A stretch of DNA of 64,000 nt. Source: Reyranella massiliensis 521 (GTDB taxonomy: Bacteria; Pseudomonadota; Alphaproteobacteria; Reyranellales; Reyranellaceae). Positions 15,265 through 23,959 of the stretch are shown here, piece by piece. The number at the start of each line of letters is the position of its first letter. Within the stretch, counting starts at the first letter, position 1. The DNA is taken from contig CAMARK010000007.1 in the NCBI GenBank assembly GCA_945860205.1, forward strand, positions 18,651 through 82,650. Reading direction: 5' to 3'. The notes under the pieces were generated by a model. It was not told the origin of the DNA, did no database searches, and was given only the letters and a program-made list of their open reading frames with translations. The position numbers and the translations under genes are program-made.

Positions 15265-16965
15265 TCAGCGCCTTCTCCACGCCTGCAGGCGACCAAACAG
15301 GAAACGGTCGAAGACGATGTGCACGGCCTTCACCGCGGCCGAGGTCGCGACGATGACCAAGCAGAGTGCGGCGGCGGCGGCGGTGGCGCCGCTTTCCTCG
15401 ATGTTCACGGCGGCGACCGACGCGGGCTTGGTGTCGGGGGCGTAGAGGAAGATCACCGACGACACCGTCGTCATGGCGTTGACGAACATGTAGATGGCGA
15501 TATCGACGATCGACGGCAGGCAGATCGGTGCGGTGACGCGCCCGAAGGTCTTCCACACCGGCACTTTTAGCGACGCCGACACCGATTCGAACTCCGGATC
15601 GATCTGCTTCAGCGCCGTCGTCGAGGTCAGGTGCCCGACCGTGTAGAAATGCGCCACGGTGTTGATCACCAGGAGCGCCATGGTGGCGTAGAGGAAGTTG
15701 AGCGGGTTGTTGGGCGCGTTGAAGAAGAAGATGTAGCCCAGTCCCAGTACCAGCCCCGGCACCGCCATCGGCAGGAAGGCCAGGAGCTGCACCACCCCGC
15801 GCACGAGATAGAAGCCCTTCGTCTTCTCGTTGAGCCAGGCGCCCACGAACATGATGGTGGTGCCGATCACCGCGGCGCCCGCCGCCATCCACAACGAGTT
15901 GAAGTACGAGCCCCAGCCGTTTGCGTCGAAATTGGCGAACTCGTAGTTGGCCAGCGTCAGGCTGAGATTGTACGGCCAATACTTGATCAGCGAGCCCCAA
16001 GCCGCCATGCCGAGGATCGCCAGGATCCACAGGCAAACGAGGCCGCAGAAGATCGTGAAGAAGAGGTCGCGGCCGAACTTCGGCTTGGGGATCAGCGGCA
16101 CAGCGCGCGCGGTGAGCAGTGCCACCTGCTTCCTCTGCACCAGCCGGTCGACGACAAAGGCCAGCGCCGCCGGCGCCAGCAGCACCATGCCGACCACGGC
16201 GCCCATCGAGAAATTCTGCTGGCCGATCACCTGCTTGTAGACGTCGGTCGCCAGCACGTTGAAGTTTCCGGCGATCACCTTGGCGATGCCGAAATCGGTC
16301 ATGACCATGGTGAAGACCACGAGCGCCGCGCTGATCAATCCGTACTTGGCGCCGGGCAGCGTCACGGTGAAGAAAACCCGGAGCTTGGAGGCGCCCAGCG
16401 CATCGGCCGCCTCGTAGAGGCGCGCATCGGCGGTGGCGAGCGCCGTCACCAGGATCATGGTGGCGTGCGGGAAGCAGTAGAAGACCTGGGCGATGACCAT
16501 GCCGTCGAAGCCGTAGATCGATCCGCCACCCAACAGCGCCTTGAAGAATCCCTGGTTGCCGAACAGGTAGATCAGCGCCAGGCCCGGCAGCAGCGAGGGC
16601 GCGAAGATCGGGATCAGCGCCACGCCCTGGAACAGCCAGCGCATCGGCAGCACGACACGCGTGAGCGCATAGGCGTAGAGGAACGAGATCGGCACCACGA
16701 TCAGCGTGCACACCGCGGATACATGCAGGCTGTTCAGCGCCGACTTGAACAGCGCCGGCGTGGAGAAATACTGGACGTAGTTGGCCAGCCCGACGAAATT
16801 TCCGTCGCGGTCGAGGAAGCCCTTGGACAGCAGCGCCCACAGCGGCAGGCCGACGGTCACCAGCAGCCAGGCGGCCAGCAGCAGAAGGCCGGCGCGCATC
16901 ATCAGGTCGTCGCGCGACAGGTTCATGCGCAGACGGGTCCTGGGTGCCGGGGCCGCGAGGCTCAC
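15265..16965 (-). CDS. ABC transporter permease, two MetI domains (2-aminoethylphosphonate/iron type)
   Basis: This is a double-length permease (566 aa from the GTG at 16965, which has a GAGGGG ribosome site 10 bp after the ATPase stop; an ATG at 16926 is the alternative). Each half has about six membrane helices and one EAA-type loop: residues about 65-260 ('EAADALGASKLRVFFTVTLP') and about 355-550 (FESVSASLKVPVWKTFGRVTAP). A single polypeptide with both halves is characteristic of FbpB-like iron and PhnU2-like aminoethylphosphonate permeases. Together with the next two genes it makes a complete importer in the inner membrane. Confidence 0.92.
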   Translation of the reverse strand: MSLAAPAPRTRLRMNLSRDDLMMRAGLLLLAAWLLVTVGLPLWALLSKGFLDRDGNFVGLANYVQYFSTPALFKSALNSLHVSAVCTLIVVPISFLYAYALTRVVLPMRWLFQGVALIPIFAPSLLPGLALIYLFGNQGFFKALLGGGSIYGFDGMVIAQVFYCFPHATMILVTALATADARLYEAADALGASKLRVFFTVTLPGAKYGLISAALVVFTMVMTDFGIAKVIAGNFNVLATDVYKQVIGQQNFSMGAVVGMVLLAPAALAFVVDRLVQRKQVALLTARAVPLIPKPKFGRDLFFTIFCGLVCLWILAILGMAAWGSLIKYWPYNLSLTLANYEFANFDANGWGSYFNSLWMAAGAAVIGTTIMFVGAWLNEKTKGFYLVRGVVQLLAFLPMAVPGLVLGLGYIFFFNAPNNPLNFLYATMALLVINTVAHFYTVGHLTSTTALKQIDPEFESVSASLKVPVWKTFGRVTAPICLPSIVDIAIYMFVNAMTTVSSVIFLYAPDTKPASVAAVNIEESGATAAAAALCLVIVATSAAVKAVHIVFDRFLFGRLQAWRRR

Positions 16966-16975
16966 GCGGGGCCCC

Positions 16976-18046
16976 TCACGCGGCGTAGACCCTGACCCGA
17001 TCGGGCGGCAGAGCCACGTCGAGCCGACTGCCGATGACGACACCGAGGTCGCGGATCAGGTTGCTCGAGAAATCGGCCACCAGGGCCGTGTCGCCGTCGC
17101 CCCTGACCTTGAGCGTGGCGCGGCAGAAGGCGCCGACGAAATCGAGCTCGGTCACGTCGACCGCGACCCGGTTGGCGACGTCGGCCGGCAGGTCGCGCAC
17201 CCGGACGTCCTCGGGCCGGATGCTGAGACGCACGGCCGTGCCGGTCGCCAGGCCATCCTGTGCCGGACAGGCAAAGGCAAGGCTGCCGATCCTGACGCGC
17301 TCCGGTGCCTCGAGCGTCCCGGTGAGGAAATTCATCGAGCCCACAAAATCGGCGACGAAGGCGGTGGCCGGCGCACGGTAGATCTCCTGCGGGGAGCCGA
17401 CTTGTTCAATGGCGCCCTGGTTCATCACCACGATGCGGTCGGCCATGGTCAGCGCCTCCTCCTGGTCGTGCGTCACCATGATGGTGGTGACGCCCAGGGT
17501 CCGCTGCAGCGCCTTGATCTCATGGCGCAGCCGCAACCGCACACGGGCATCGAGCGCCGACAGCGGCTCGTCGAGCAGCAGCAGGCCGGGCGAGGTCGCA
17601 AGCGCCCGCGCCAGCGCCACGCGCTGCTGCTGGCCACCCGAGAGCTGGGCAGGATACTTCGACCCGGAATCGGGCAGGCCGACCAGCGCCAGCAACTCCT
17701 CGACGCGTTTGGCGATCGAGGCCCTGGCCTGGCGCCGGCTCACCAGCCCGTAGCCGACATTGTCGGCCACCGTGAGGTTGGGAAACAGCGCGTAGGACTG
17801 GAAGACGATGCCGAAGTCACGCTGCGCGGGCGGTAGTGCCGACACGTCCCGCCCCTTCTGGCGGATGGTGCCCGAGGTCTGCGGGTCGAGGCCGGCGATG
17901 GCGCGCAGCAAAGTGGTCTTGCCGCAACCCGACGGCCCGAGGAAGCAGACGAACTCGCCCTCGGCGACGTCGAGTGAAACGCTGCCGAGGGCCGTGAAGT
18001 CGCCGAATCGCTTGGAGAGGTCGCGGACTTCGAGGTAGTTCGTCAC
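16976..18046 (-). CDS. ABC transporter ATP-binding protein (PhnT2-like, putative 2-aminoethylphosphonate)
   Basis: All motor motifs are intact in this 356-aa ATPase: Walker A GPSGCGKTT, Q-loop VFQSYALFPNLTV, signature [15 protein letters not shown], Walker B LLLLDEPLSALD, and the H-loop VTHDQEEAL. A C-terminal TOBE-like regulatory region (about 270-356) follows. The wording of the nucleotide domain, especially ALPPAQRDFGIVFQ and NLTVADNV, closely resembles the putative AEP transporter ATPases I know as PhnT2. The related FbpC iron ATPases remain possible. The start is GTG at 18046 with no obvious ribosome site, 10 bp after the binding-protein stop. Confidence 0.93.
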   Translation of the reverse strand: MTNYLEVRDLSKRFGDFTALGSVSLDVAEGEFVCFLGPSGCGKTTLLRAIAGLDPQTSGTIRQKGRDVSALPPAQRDFGIVFQSYALFPNLTVADNVGYGLVSRRQARASIAKRVEELLALVGLPDSGSKYPAQLSGGQQQRVALARALATSPGLLLLDEPLSALDARVRLRLRHEIKALQRTLGVTTIMVTHDQEEALTMADRIVVMNQGAIEQVGSPQEIYRAPATAFVADFVGSMNFLTGTLEAPERVRIGSLAFACPAQDGLATGTAVRLSIRPEDVRVRDLPADVANRVAVDVTELDFVGAFCRATLKVRGDGDTALVADFSSNLIRDLGVVIGSRLDVALPPDRVRVYAA

Positions 18047-18056
18047 TTTGTGCGGG

Positions 18057-19103
18057 TCATTTGGCCTTCGGCGCTGACTTGCCGTCGTAGCGCTTGGTCC
18101 ATTCCGCCAGGATGCGCTCGCGGTTCTTGGCCATCCACTCGACGTCCATCTTGGCCATCATCTTCTCGCCATCGGGCGGGTAGTTGGCCGGCATCGACTT
18201 GACGGCCGGATTGGCGACGATGGCGTAGTACTTGCCGTAGAGCTCATTGGCCTTGAGCGAGGATGAGAAGTCCGCGAGTTTCTTGGCCGCCTCGAGGTTC
18301 TTCGTGCCCTTCATGATGGCGGTCGCTTCCATCTCCCAGCCGAGACCTTCCTTGGGCACGATCAGGTCGATCGGCGCGCCCTTGGTCTTCTCGGTGGCGC
18401 CACGCATGTCGAAGCCGATGCCGATCAGGCGCTCGCCCTTGGCGGCCTGCACGCAGGGCGCCGAACCGGAGTGGAGGTACTGCGACACGTTCTGGTGCAG
18501 CGCGTCCATGAACTTCCAGCCCGCGTCCTCGCCCATGATGGTGAGCCAGCCGGCGACGGTGAGATAACCGGTGCCCGACGAAGCCGGGTTCGGCATGACG
18601 ATCGAGTCCTTGTATTCGGGCTTGGTGAGATCGGCCCAGCTTGCAGGCTTGGCCTTCTTGCCCTTGTCGGCTTCGACAGTGTTGAAGCACACGACCGCGA
18701 GGAAGGCATCCATGCCGACCCAGGTCTCGGGAGTCTTGCCGCTCTTGAACATCGGCTTCAGCGCTGCGGCGCCAGTCGGCGTGTAGGGCTCGATCATGCC
18801 GAGGCCAGCGAACAGGCCGACGCTCGAGGCGGCGAGGCCCCAGATCACGTCGGCGCGGGGATTGTCCTTCTCGGCGATCAGCTTGGCCGTCACCACGCCG
18901 GTCGAATCGCGCACCCAGGCGATCTCGATCGTGGGATTGTCGGCCTCGAAGGCTTTCTTGAACGGATCGAGCTGCTCGTTCTCGATCGCCGTGTAGACCG
19001 TCAGTTTGGTCTTTTGCGCCCAGGCGCTGCCGCCGAAACCGGTGGCCGCCAGCACGGTCGCACCGGCCAGCACCACGCGCCGCAGAATCGAAGTCTTGCC
19101 CAT
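18057..19103 (-). CDS. Periplasmic solute-binding protein (AfuA/PhnS2-like, putative 2-aminoethylphosphonate)
   Basis: I chose the ATG at 19103 (348 aa). A signal peptide with a basic start and hydrophobic core ends at GGSAWA-QK, and the mature protein begins KLTVYTAIENEQL. The mature N-terminal half, including WVRDSTGVVTAKL and DVIWGLAASSVGL, strongly resembles putative AEP-binding proteins (PhnS2), which sit in the same fold class as iron-binding FbpA. FbpA proteins carry a C-terminal pair of tyrosines for iron that I do not see here. It is the first gene of the six-gene operon and would set the substrate. A weak Pho-box-like repeat lies about 50 bp upstream. Confidence 0.9.
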   Translation of the reverse strand: MGKTSILRRVVLAGATVLAATGFGGSAWAQKTKLTVYTAIENEQLDPFKKAFEADNPTIEIAWVRDSTGVVTAKLIAEKDNPRADVIWGLAASSVGLFAGLGMIEPYTPTGAAALKPMFKSGKTPETWVGMDAFLAVVCFNTVEADKGKKAKPASWADLTKPEYKDSIVMPNPASSGTGYLTVAGWLTIMGEDAGWKFMDALHQNVSQYLHSGSAPCVQAAKGERLIGIGFDMRGATEKTKGAPIDLIVPKEGLGWEMEATAIMKGTKNLEAAKKLADFSSSLKANELYGKYYAIVANPAVKSMPANYPPDGEKMMAKMDVEWMAKNRERILAEWTKRYDGKSAPKAK

Positions 19104-19154
19104 TTTTATCTCCCCATCCGGCGACGCCCCGGTCGCCTTGGCTACACGCGCCGT

Positions 19155-19172
19155 ATGACGCGCCCATGACAG
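19155..19172 (-). promoter_or_regulatory. Weak Pho-box-like direct repeat upstream of the AEP-type binding protein
   Basis: Read on the minus strand the site is CTGTCATGGGCGCGTCAT. The first half is a perfect CTGTCAT and the second half keeps GTCAT at the correct 11-bp period, but the spacer is GC-rich rather than A/T-rich. About 12 of 18 positions fit the PhoB consensus. The site lies 52 bp before the chosen start of the binding protein, a sensible operator position. By itself it is weak evidence; a second, much better Pho box in the window makes it worth noting. Confidence 0.25.
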
Positions 19173-19274
19173 CACCTATCCCCAGCGCGCCGCACTTCAC
19201 AAAACCTTAACATGAGGATGGGGATGGGCAAGGCCGTCATGCTACGGTTCCCCCCTAGCAAGAGGAGAGCCAGA

Positions 19275-20516
19275 ATGGACGGCACGGCGCTGTCGGCGCG
19301 TCATTCGATATCGCCGGAAATTGCCCAGCTGGTCGCCCGGCACAAAGCCGGCGGCCCCCTGGAACGGGCGTTTTACATGGCTCCGGAGGTCTTTGTCGCC
19401 GACTTGGCGCGCATCCAGCATCGCCATTGGGTGTTTGCCGGCTATGCCTTCCAAATCCCCAAACCGGGCGACTACTTCACCTACCAGGTGGGGACCGAAT
19501 CGATCATCGTCGTGCGCGACCGCGCCGGCGAGATCCGGGCCTTCCACAATGTCTGCCGCCATCGCGGCTCCCGGATCTGCAGCACCGAGACGGGCCATGC
19601 CCACCGACTGGTCTGCCCCTATCACCGCTGGACCTACGAACTCGACGGCGCGCTGGTGCTCGACACCCGCCGCGAGTTCGGCGTCGACAAGGAAAGCCTC
19701 TCGCTGAAGCCCGTGTCGGTCGTGGACGCCGCCGGCCTCCTGTTCGTTTCCTTCTCGGACTCGCCACCCGATTTCTCCGAGGCGTTGGCCACCATCCGCC
19801 GCAAGATGAAGCCGCATGCCATCGAGCGCGCCAAGATCGCCCACCAGGCCGACTACATCGTTAAGGCCAACTGGAAGATCGTGTTCGAGAACAATCGCGA
19901 ATGCTACCACTGCCCGCCCAACCACAAGGAGTACAACACCGCCGCCTACGACGTGCAGCGAGACGCCGCGATGCTCGATCCGACGCTGCAGCCCGGCATG
20001 GACGCCATCGTGGCGCGCGCCAATGCCCGGTTTCGCACGCTCGGGCTCGACGAGGGCGATGCGCTCTCGACCATGACCGGTGTGTCGTGGCGCTGCCATC
20101 GCACGCCGGTGGTGGAAGGCTTCGTGACCCAGAGCATGGACGGCAAGCCGCTGTCCTGCCTGATGGGCGACATCAAGGAATGGGACTCGGGCACCTTGCG
20201 CACCACCGTGTTCCCGAACTTCTGGCAACACACCAATTGCGACTATGCCGCCGCCGCGCGGCTGACGCCGATCGGCCCGAACGAAACCCATGTGCGCGGC
20301 TACTGGCTGGTCGACGAGAAGGCGGTCGAGGGCAAGGATTACACGCTCGATCGCCTGCTGCCGATCTGGGACCTCACCAACAAGCAGGATTGGAAGATCT
20401 GCGAGGATCAGCAGGCCGGCGTCAGCTCGCACGCCTACACACCCGGCCCCTATTCTCTCGTGCGTGAACGCAACGTGGCGCATTTCCTCGATTGGTACCT
20501 CGGAGAATTGCGCTAG
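19275..20516 (+). CDS. Rieske-type N-demethylating monooxygenase, alpha subunit (GbcA-like)
   Basis: Start ATG at 19275 follows an AGAGGAGAG ribosome site (413 aa). The Rieske cluster ligands are C94-x-H96 and C114-x2-H117. The mononuclear iron site shows as E209-x2-H212-x4-H217 in the strand ENNRECYHCPPNHKEYN. This wording is typical of glycine-betaine, stachydrine and carnitine-type monooxygenases, which oxidise an N-methyl group so that it leaves as formaldehyde. The next gene is a dimethylglycine-dehydrogenase-like enzyme that overlaps the stop, so a stepwise N-demethylation path (for example betaine to dimethylglycine to sarcosine) is the likely role. The electron-supplying reductase (GbcB) is not in the window. 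Confidence 0.9.
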   Translation: MDGTALSARHSISPEIAQLVARHKAGGPLERAFYMAPEVFVADLARIQHRHWVFAGYAFQIPKPGDYFTYQVGTESIIVVRDRAGEIRAFHNVCRHRGSRICSTETGHAHRLVCPYHRWTYELDGALVLDTRREFGVDKESLSLKPVSVVDAAGLLFVSFSDSPPDFSEALATIRRKMKPHAIERAKIAHQADYIVKANWKIVFENNRECYHCPPNHKEYNTAAYDVQRDAAMLDPTLQPGMDAIVARANARFRTLGLDEGDALSTMTGVSWRCHRTPVVEGFVTQSMDGKPLSCLMGDIKEWDSGTLRTTVFPNFWQHTNCDYAAAARLTPIGPNETHVRGYWLVDEKAVEGKDYTLDRLLPIWDLTNKQDWKICEDQQAGVSSHAYTPGPYSLVRERNVAHFLDWYLGELR

Positions 20517-22936
20517 TGGCCCTTCCTTCTCAGGCGCGCATTGTCGTGATCGGCGGCGGTGCGGTCGGCTGCTCCATCGCCTATCACCTCGCCAAGCTCG
20601 GCCAGCGCGACGTCGTCGTGCTGGAAAAGAGCGGGCTGACGCATGGCTCGACCTGGCACGCCGCCGGGCTGGTCGGCCAACTCCGCAGCAAGCGCAACCT
20701 CACGCGCCTGATGCAGTACAGCGCCCAGCTCTACGGAAGGTTGGAAGCCGAGACCGGCCAGGCGACGGAATGGAAGCCAGTCGGCAGCCTGCGCCTCGCC
20801 TCCTCCCCGGAGCGCTGGAGCGAGCTCAAGCGCATGGCGACGACGGCGCGCAGCTTCGACTTCGAGCTGCACACGCTGTCGCCGAAAGAGGCGCAAGAGA
20901 AATTCCCGCTGATCACGCTGGACGGCATCGTGGGCGCGGTGTTCGTGCCCAACGACGGTTCGGTCGAGCCCTCCAGCCTCACCATGGCCTATGCAAAAGG
21001 CGCGCGGGCGGGTGGCGTGCGCATCGTCGAGGGTGTGCTGGTCCAGGGCTTCGAGTTCGACGGACGGCGCGTCAAGCGCGTGCTCACCGACCAGGGCCCG
21101 ATCGACTGCGAGATCGTGGTCAATGCCGCCGGTATCTGGGCGCGCGACGTTGCGAAGATGGCCGGCGTCGACGTGCCGGCCGGCGCGGTCGAGCACCAGT
21201 ACATGATCACCGAGAAAAGCGACGCCATCCCCAAGGGGCTGCCGACGCTGCGCGATCCCGACAATATCTTCTATCTGAAGCCCGAACCCGGCGCGCTGGC
21301 GGTCGGCGGCTGGGAACAGGGCACGCCGACCTTCGGCAGCAAAGGTGTGCCGTTCAGCTTCGGCCGCGAACTGTTCCAGGCCAACCAGGACCGGCTCGAA
21401 GCCTTCCTGCTGCCGGCCGCGGAGCGCCTGCCGATCCTGAACGAACTCGGCATTCGCACGGTGATCAACGGCCCGATCCCGATCTCGCCCGACGGCGAGC
21501 CGATCATGGGCCTGGCCTCGGAGCGCGATAATTTCTACGTCGCCTGCGGCTTCACCTCAGGCATCGCGGCCTCGGGCGGCGCCGGCAAGGCGATGGCCGA
21601 ATGGATCGTCGAGGGCGAGCCCGGCCTCGACCTCTGGGCCTTCGACGTCCGCCGCTTCGGCAGCCACCACATGAGCGCCCGGTATCTCGCCGAGCGCAGC
21701 GTCGACAGCTACTGGCGCTACTACCAGATCCACTATCCGATCGAGGAACTCACCAGCGCGCGCGGCGGCCGGCGCTCGCCGCTCTATCCGTTGCTCCAGG
21801 CCAGGAACGCCGTGTTCGGCTCGCGCTTCGGTTGGGAGCGGCCGAACTGGTTCGCACCCGCCGGAACCGAGGCAAACGACAAGCCATCCTTCGAGAGCCG
21901 GCCTAACTGGTTCGGCCCCGTGGCGGCGGAATGTCGGGCCGCGCGCGAACGCGCCGTGCTGATCGACCAGAGTTCGTTCTCCAAGTACGAGATTTCCGGC
22001 CCCGGTGCGTTCGCAGCCCTCCAGCACCTCGCCGCCAACGATCTCGACAAGCCGGTGGGCTCGCTGATCTACACCCAGCTCTGCAACGAGCGCGGCGGCA
22101 TCGAAGCCGACCTCACCTTCGTCCGCCTCGACGAGAACCGCTTCTACATGGTGACCGGCAGCGCCTTCGGCGTGCGCGACACCGGCTGGATCCGGAAGCA
22201 CCTGCCGGCCGACGGCTCGGTCACACTGCAGGATCTCACCTCGGCTCGCGCCACGATCAATCTCGCGGGCCCCCTGGCGCGGCGCATCCTGGAGAAGGTC
22301 GCCGACGGCGATGTGAGCAACGAGGCCTTCCCCTACATGACGGCGCGCAACCTCCGCATCGGCTACGCCCCGGTGCTGGCGCTTCGCGTCACCTATCTCG
22401 GCGAGCTGGGCTGGGAGCTGCACCTGCCGACCGAATATGCCGCCCATGTCTACGAACAGCTCTCCGCCGCCGGCCAGGAATTCGGCCTGGCCGACGCGGG
22501 CTATCGCGCCATCGATTCGCTCCGGCTGGAGAAGCGCTATCTCTACTGGGGCTCCGACATCACGCCCGACTACACGCCCTACGAGGCAGGCCTGGGCTTT
22601 GCCGTGTCGCTCAAGAAGAAATCCGACTTCATCGGTCGCGCAGCACTTGAGAAGGCCAAGGTGTCGGGTCCGAAGCGCAGGCTGATCACGCTGCTGGTCG
22701 ATGCGCCGGTCCAGCTCTACGGCGGCGAGGCGATCCGGCGCGACGGCAAAGTGCTGGGCGTCACGTCGAGCGCCGGCTGGGGCCACACGATCGGCAAGGC
22801 CGTGGCCTTCGGCTACGTGACAGCGGAAGAGGCTGGCCACACCGACTACGAGATCGAGGCTTTTACGCAGCGCCACGCCGCGACCCGCATCGCCGGCGCC
22901 GCCGTCGATCCCGAGCGAAAGAAGATTTTGGCCTAG
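20516..22936 (+). CDS. Dimethylglycine/sarcosine dehydrogenase-like flavoprotein (DAO + GcvT domains), copy 1
   Basis: A GTG that overlaps the upstream TAG by one base is the probable start (806 aa); GGAGA lies about 10 bp before it. Residues 8-400 are a DAO-type FAD domain (VVIGGGAVGCSIAYHL). H48 in GSTWHAAGL is at the position where FAD is covalently attached in dimethylglycine dehydrogenases. Residues about 425-800 are a GcvT aminomethyltransferase-like domain that in relatives binds tetrahydrofolate and captures formaldehyde as methylene-THF. The pairing with the Rieske demethylase suggests oxidation of the demethylated amine. A second, diverged copy is encoded at 38758-41211. Its stop shares CTAG with the convergent MarR gene. 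Confidence 0.9.
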   Translation: MALPSQARIVVIGGGAVGCSIAYHLAKLGQRDVVVLEKSGLTHGSTWHAAGLVGQLRSKRNLTRLMQYSAQLYGRLEAETGQATEWKPVGSLRLASSPERWSELKRMATTARSFDFELHTLSPKEAQEKFPLITLDGIVGAVFVPNDGSVEPSSLTMAYAKGARAGGVRIVEGVLVQGFEFDGRRVKRVLTDQGPIDCEIVVNAAGIWARDVAKMAGVDVPAGAVEHQYMITEKSDAIPKGLPTLRDPDNIFYLKPEPGALAVGGWEQGTPTFGSKGVPFSFGRELFQANQDRLEAFLLPAAERLPILNELGIRTVINGPIPISPDGEPIMGLASERDNFYVACGFTSGIAASGGAGKAMAEWIVEGEPGLDLWAFDVRRFGSHHMSARYLAERSVDSYWRYYQIHYPIEELTSARGGRRSPLYPLLQARNAVFGSRFGWERPNWFAPAGTEANDKPSFESRPNWFGPVAAECRAARERAVLIDQSSFSKYEISGPGAFAALQHLAANDLDKPVGSLIYTQLCNERGGIEADLTFVRLDENRFYMVTGSAFGVRDTGWIRKHLPADGSVTLQDLTSARATINLAGPLARRILEKVADGDVSNEAFPYMTARNLRIGYAPVLALRVTYLGELGWELHLPTEYAAHVYEQLSAAGQEFGLADAGYRAIDSLRLEKRYLYWGSDITPDYTPYEAGLGFAVSLKKKSDFIGRAALEKAKVSGPKRRLITLLVDAPVQLYGGEAIRRDGKVLGVTSSAGWGHTIGKAVAFGYVTAEEAGHTDYEIEAFTQRHAATRIAGAAVDPERKKILA

Positions 22937-23400
22937 CGCCCGCCCAGCGCCTCGGCCACGGCCGCCAACCAGCGCCGCACGATCTTGTCGTCGTCCTTGC
23001 CGGCCAGGCCCGCGATCCGGTCCTCGACCTCCATCACTCTGACCCGGCAGCGTTTCAGCAGCGCCTGGCCCTTGGCCGTCGCCTGCAGGCGCAGGATGCG
23101 GCCGTGCACGGCGTCGGCCGACTTCTGGATGGCGCCGCCCTTCTCGAGGTTGCGCACGATCACGTTGATGGTCTGCGGCGTGAGGAACGTGAGGCGCGCC
23201 AGCGCCGCTCCCGAGACGCCGGGATAGGCCACGATCATGGTCAGCACCGCGAACTGCGCCGGCGTGGCGTCGAGATCGGCCAACGCCCGCTCCATCGCCG
23301 CCCGCACCGCGACGTTGGCCTGCCGCACCAGGTACCCCAGGTGGCCGTCGGGCCCGCGCTTGCCCTCGCCCGGCCTGGGGATAGTCACCTTGCGATTCAT
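22933..23400 (-). CDS. MarR-family transcriptional regulator
   Basis: The protein (155 aa) is an all-helical winged helix: NVAVRAAMERALADLDATPAQFAVLTMI, recognition helices GVSGAALARLTFLTPQTINVIVRNLE, then a wing KGGAIQKSADAVHGRILRLQATAKG. The C-terminal helices form the dimer. It is divergent from the small SnoaL-like gene with only 50 bp between starts, so regulation of that gene and of itself is likely. Ligands of MarR proteins are usually aromatic acids or oxidants; none can be named here. Confidence 0.88.
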   Translation of the reverse strand: MNRKVTIPRPGEGKRGPDGHLGYLVRQANVAVRAAMERALADLDATPAQFAVLTMIVAYPGVSGAALARLTFLTPQTINVIVRNLEKGGAIQKSADAVHGRILRLQATAKGQALLKRCRVRVMEVEDRIAGLAGKDDDKIVRRWLAAVAEALGGR

Positions 23401-23410
23401 ATCAGCCTTC

Positions 23411-23436
23411 TTATATGTTGTCAGATATCGAATATA
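23411..23436. promoter_or_regulatory. Candidate MarR operator/promoter in the marR-snoaL intergenic region
   Basis: The 50 bp between the divergent starts are far richer in A/T than the surroundings. They contain the hexamer palindrome GATATC at 23424-23429 flanked by TATAT on one side and ATATA on the other. MarR proteins bind short inverted repeats of this size in exactly such gaps. The arms between the palindrome and the AT ends do not pair well, so the precise operator is uncertain. Confidence 0.25.
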
Positions 23437-23450
23437 CAGGAGCCAGCCCC

Positions 23451-23909
23451 ATGAACCTAGAACTCGCCGCCCTCGTGCGCCGCCACGTCGAGGCCGAGAA
23501 CGCCCAGAACCTGGAAGCGACGCTCGCGACGCTGCACCCGGAGTGCCGCTTCGAGGACCATGCCACCGGCCAGGTCTGGCACGGCCGCGACGGCGCCGCC
23601 GCGCACTACCGGCAATGGTGGACCACCTTTGATGTCGCGGTAAAGCGCGAGCCCGGCCAGATCGCCGCCTGGACCGACGACGGCGGCTACATCGGCGAGA
23701 CGACCTGGCGCGGCCACCATGTCGGCCCGTTTCTCGGCATCGCGCCGACCGGCCGGCCCATCATCATCCCCTTCGTCGTGGTCCTGGGTTTTAGGGACGG
23801 GCTGATGCTGAGCGAAGGCTTCCACTACGACCTCGCCTCGCTGCTGCGCCAGATCGGCAACGAGCCGGTCCAGGCTTTGAGCAGCCTGCCATATCGCGCG
23901 GCGGCTTAG
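23451..23909 (+). CDS. SnoaL-like/NTF2-fold small protein
   Basis: The ATG at 23451 follows GGAG by about 8 bp (152 aa). The sequence has the SnoaL pattern: an N-terminal helix (VRRHVEAENAQNLEATLATLHPECRFED), a mid-region HGRDGAAAHYRQWWTTF, strands GIAPTGRPIIIPFVVVLGF and a C-terminal helix. Members are cyclases, hydratases or binding proteins for polyketide- or steroid-like small molecules. It is divergent from the MarR gene and followed 50 bp later by a FAH-family hydratase, so the three may form a small catabolic unit. The exact reaction is unknown. Confidence 0.85.
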   Translation: MNLELAALVRRHVEAENAQNLEATLATLHPECRFEDHATGQVWHGRDGAAAHYRQWWTTFDVAVKREPGQIAAWTDDGGYIGETTWRGHHVGPFLGIAPTGRPIIIPFVVVLGFRDGLMLSEGFHYDLASLLRQIGNEPVQALSSLPYRAAA

Positions 23910-23959
23910 ACCAGAGGGAAGCATGTCCCGCTTGCGCCGGGTTCTGCTAAGGAATCCCG

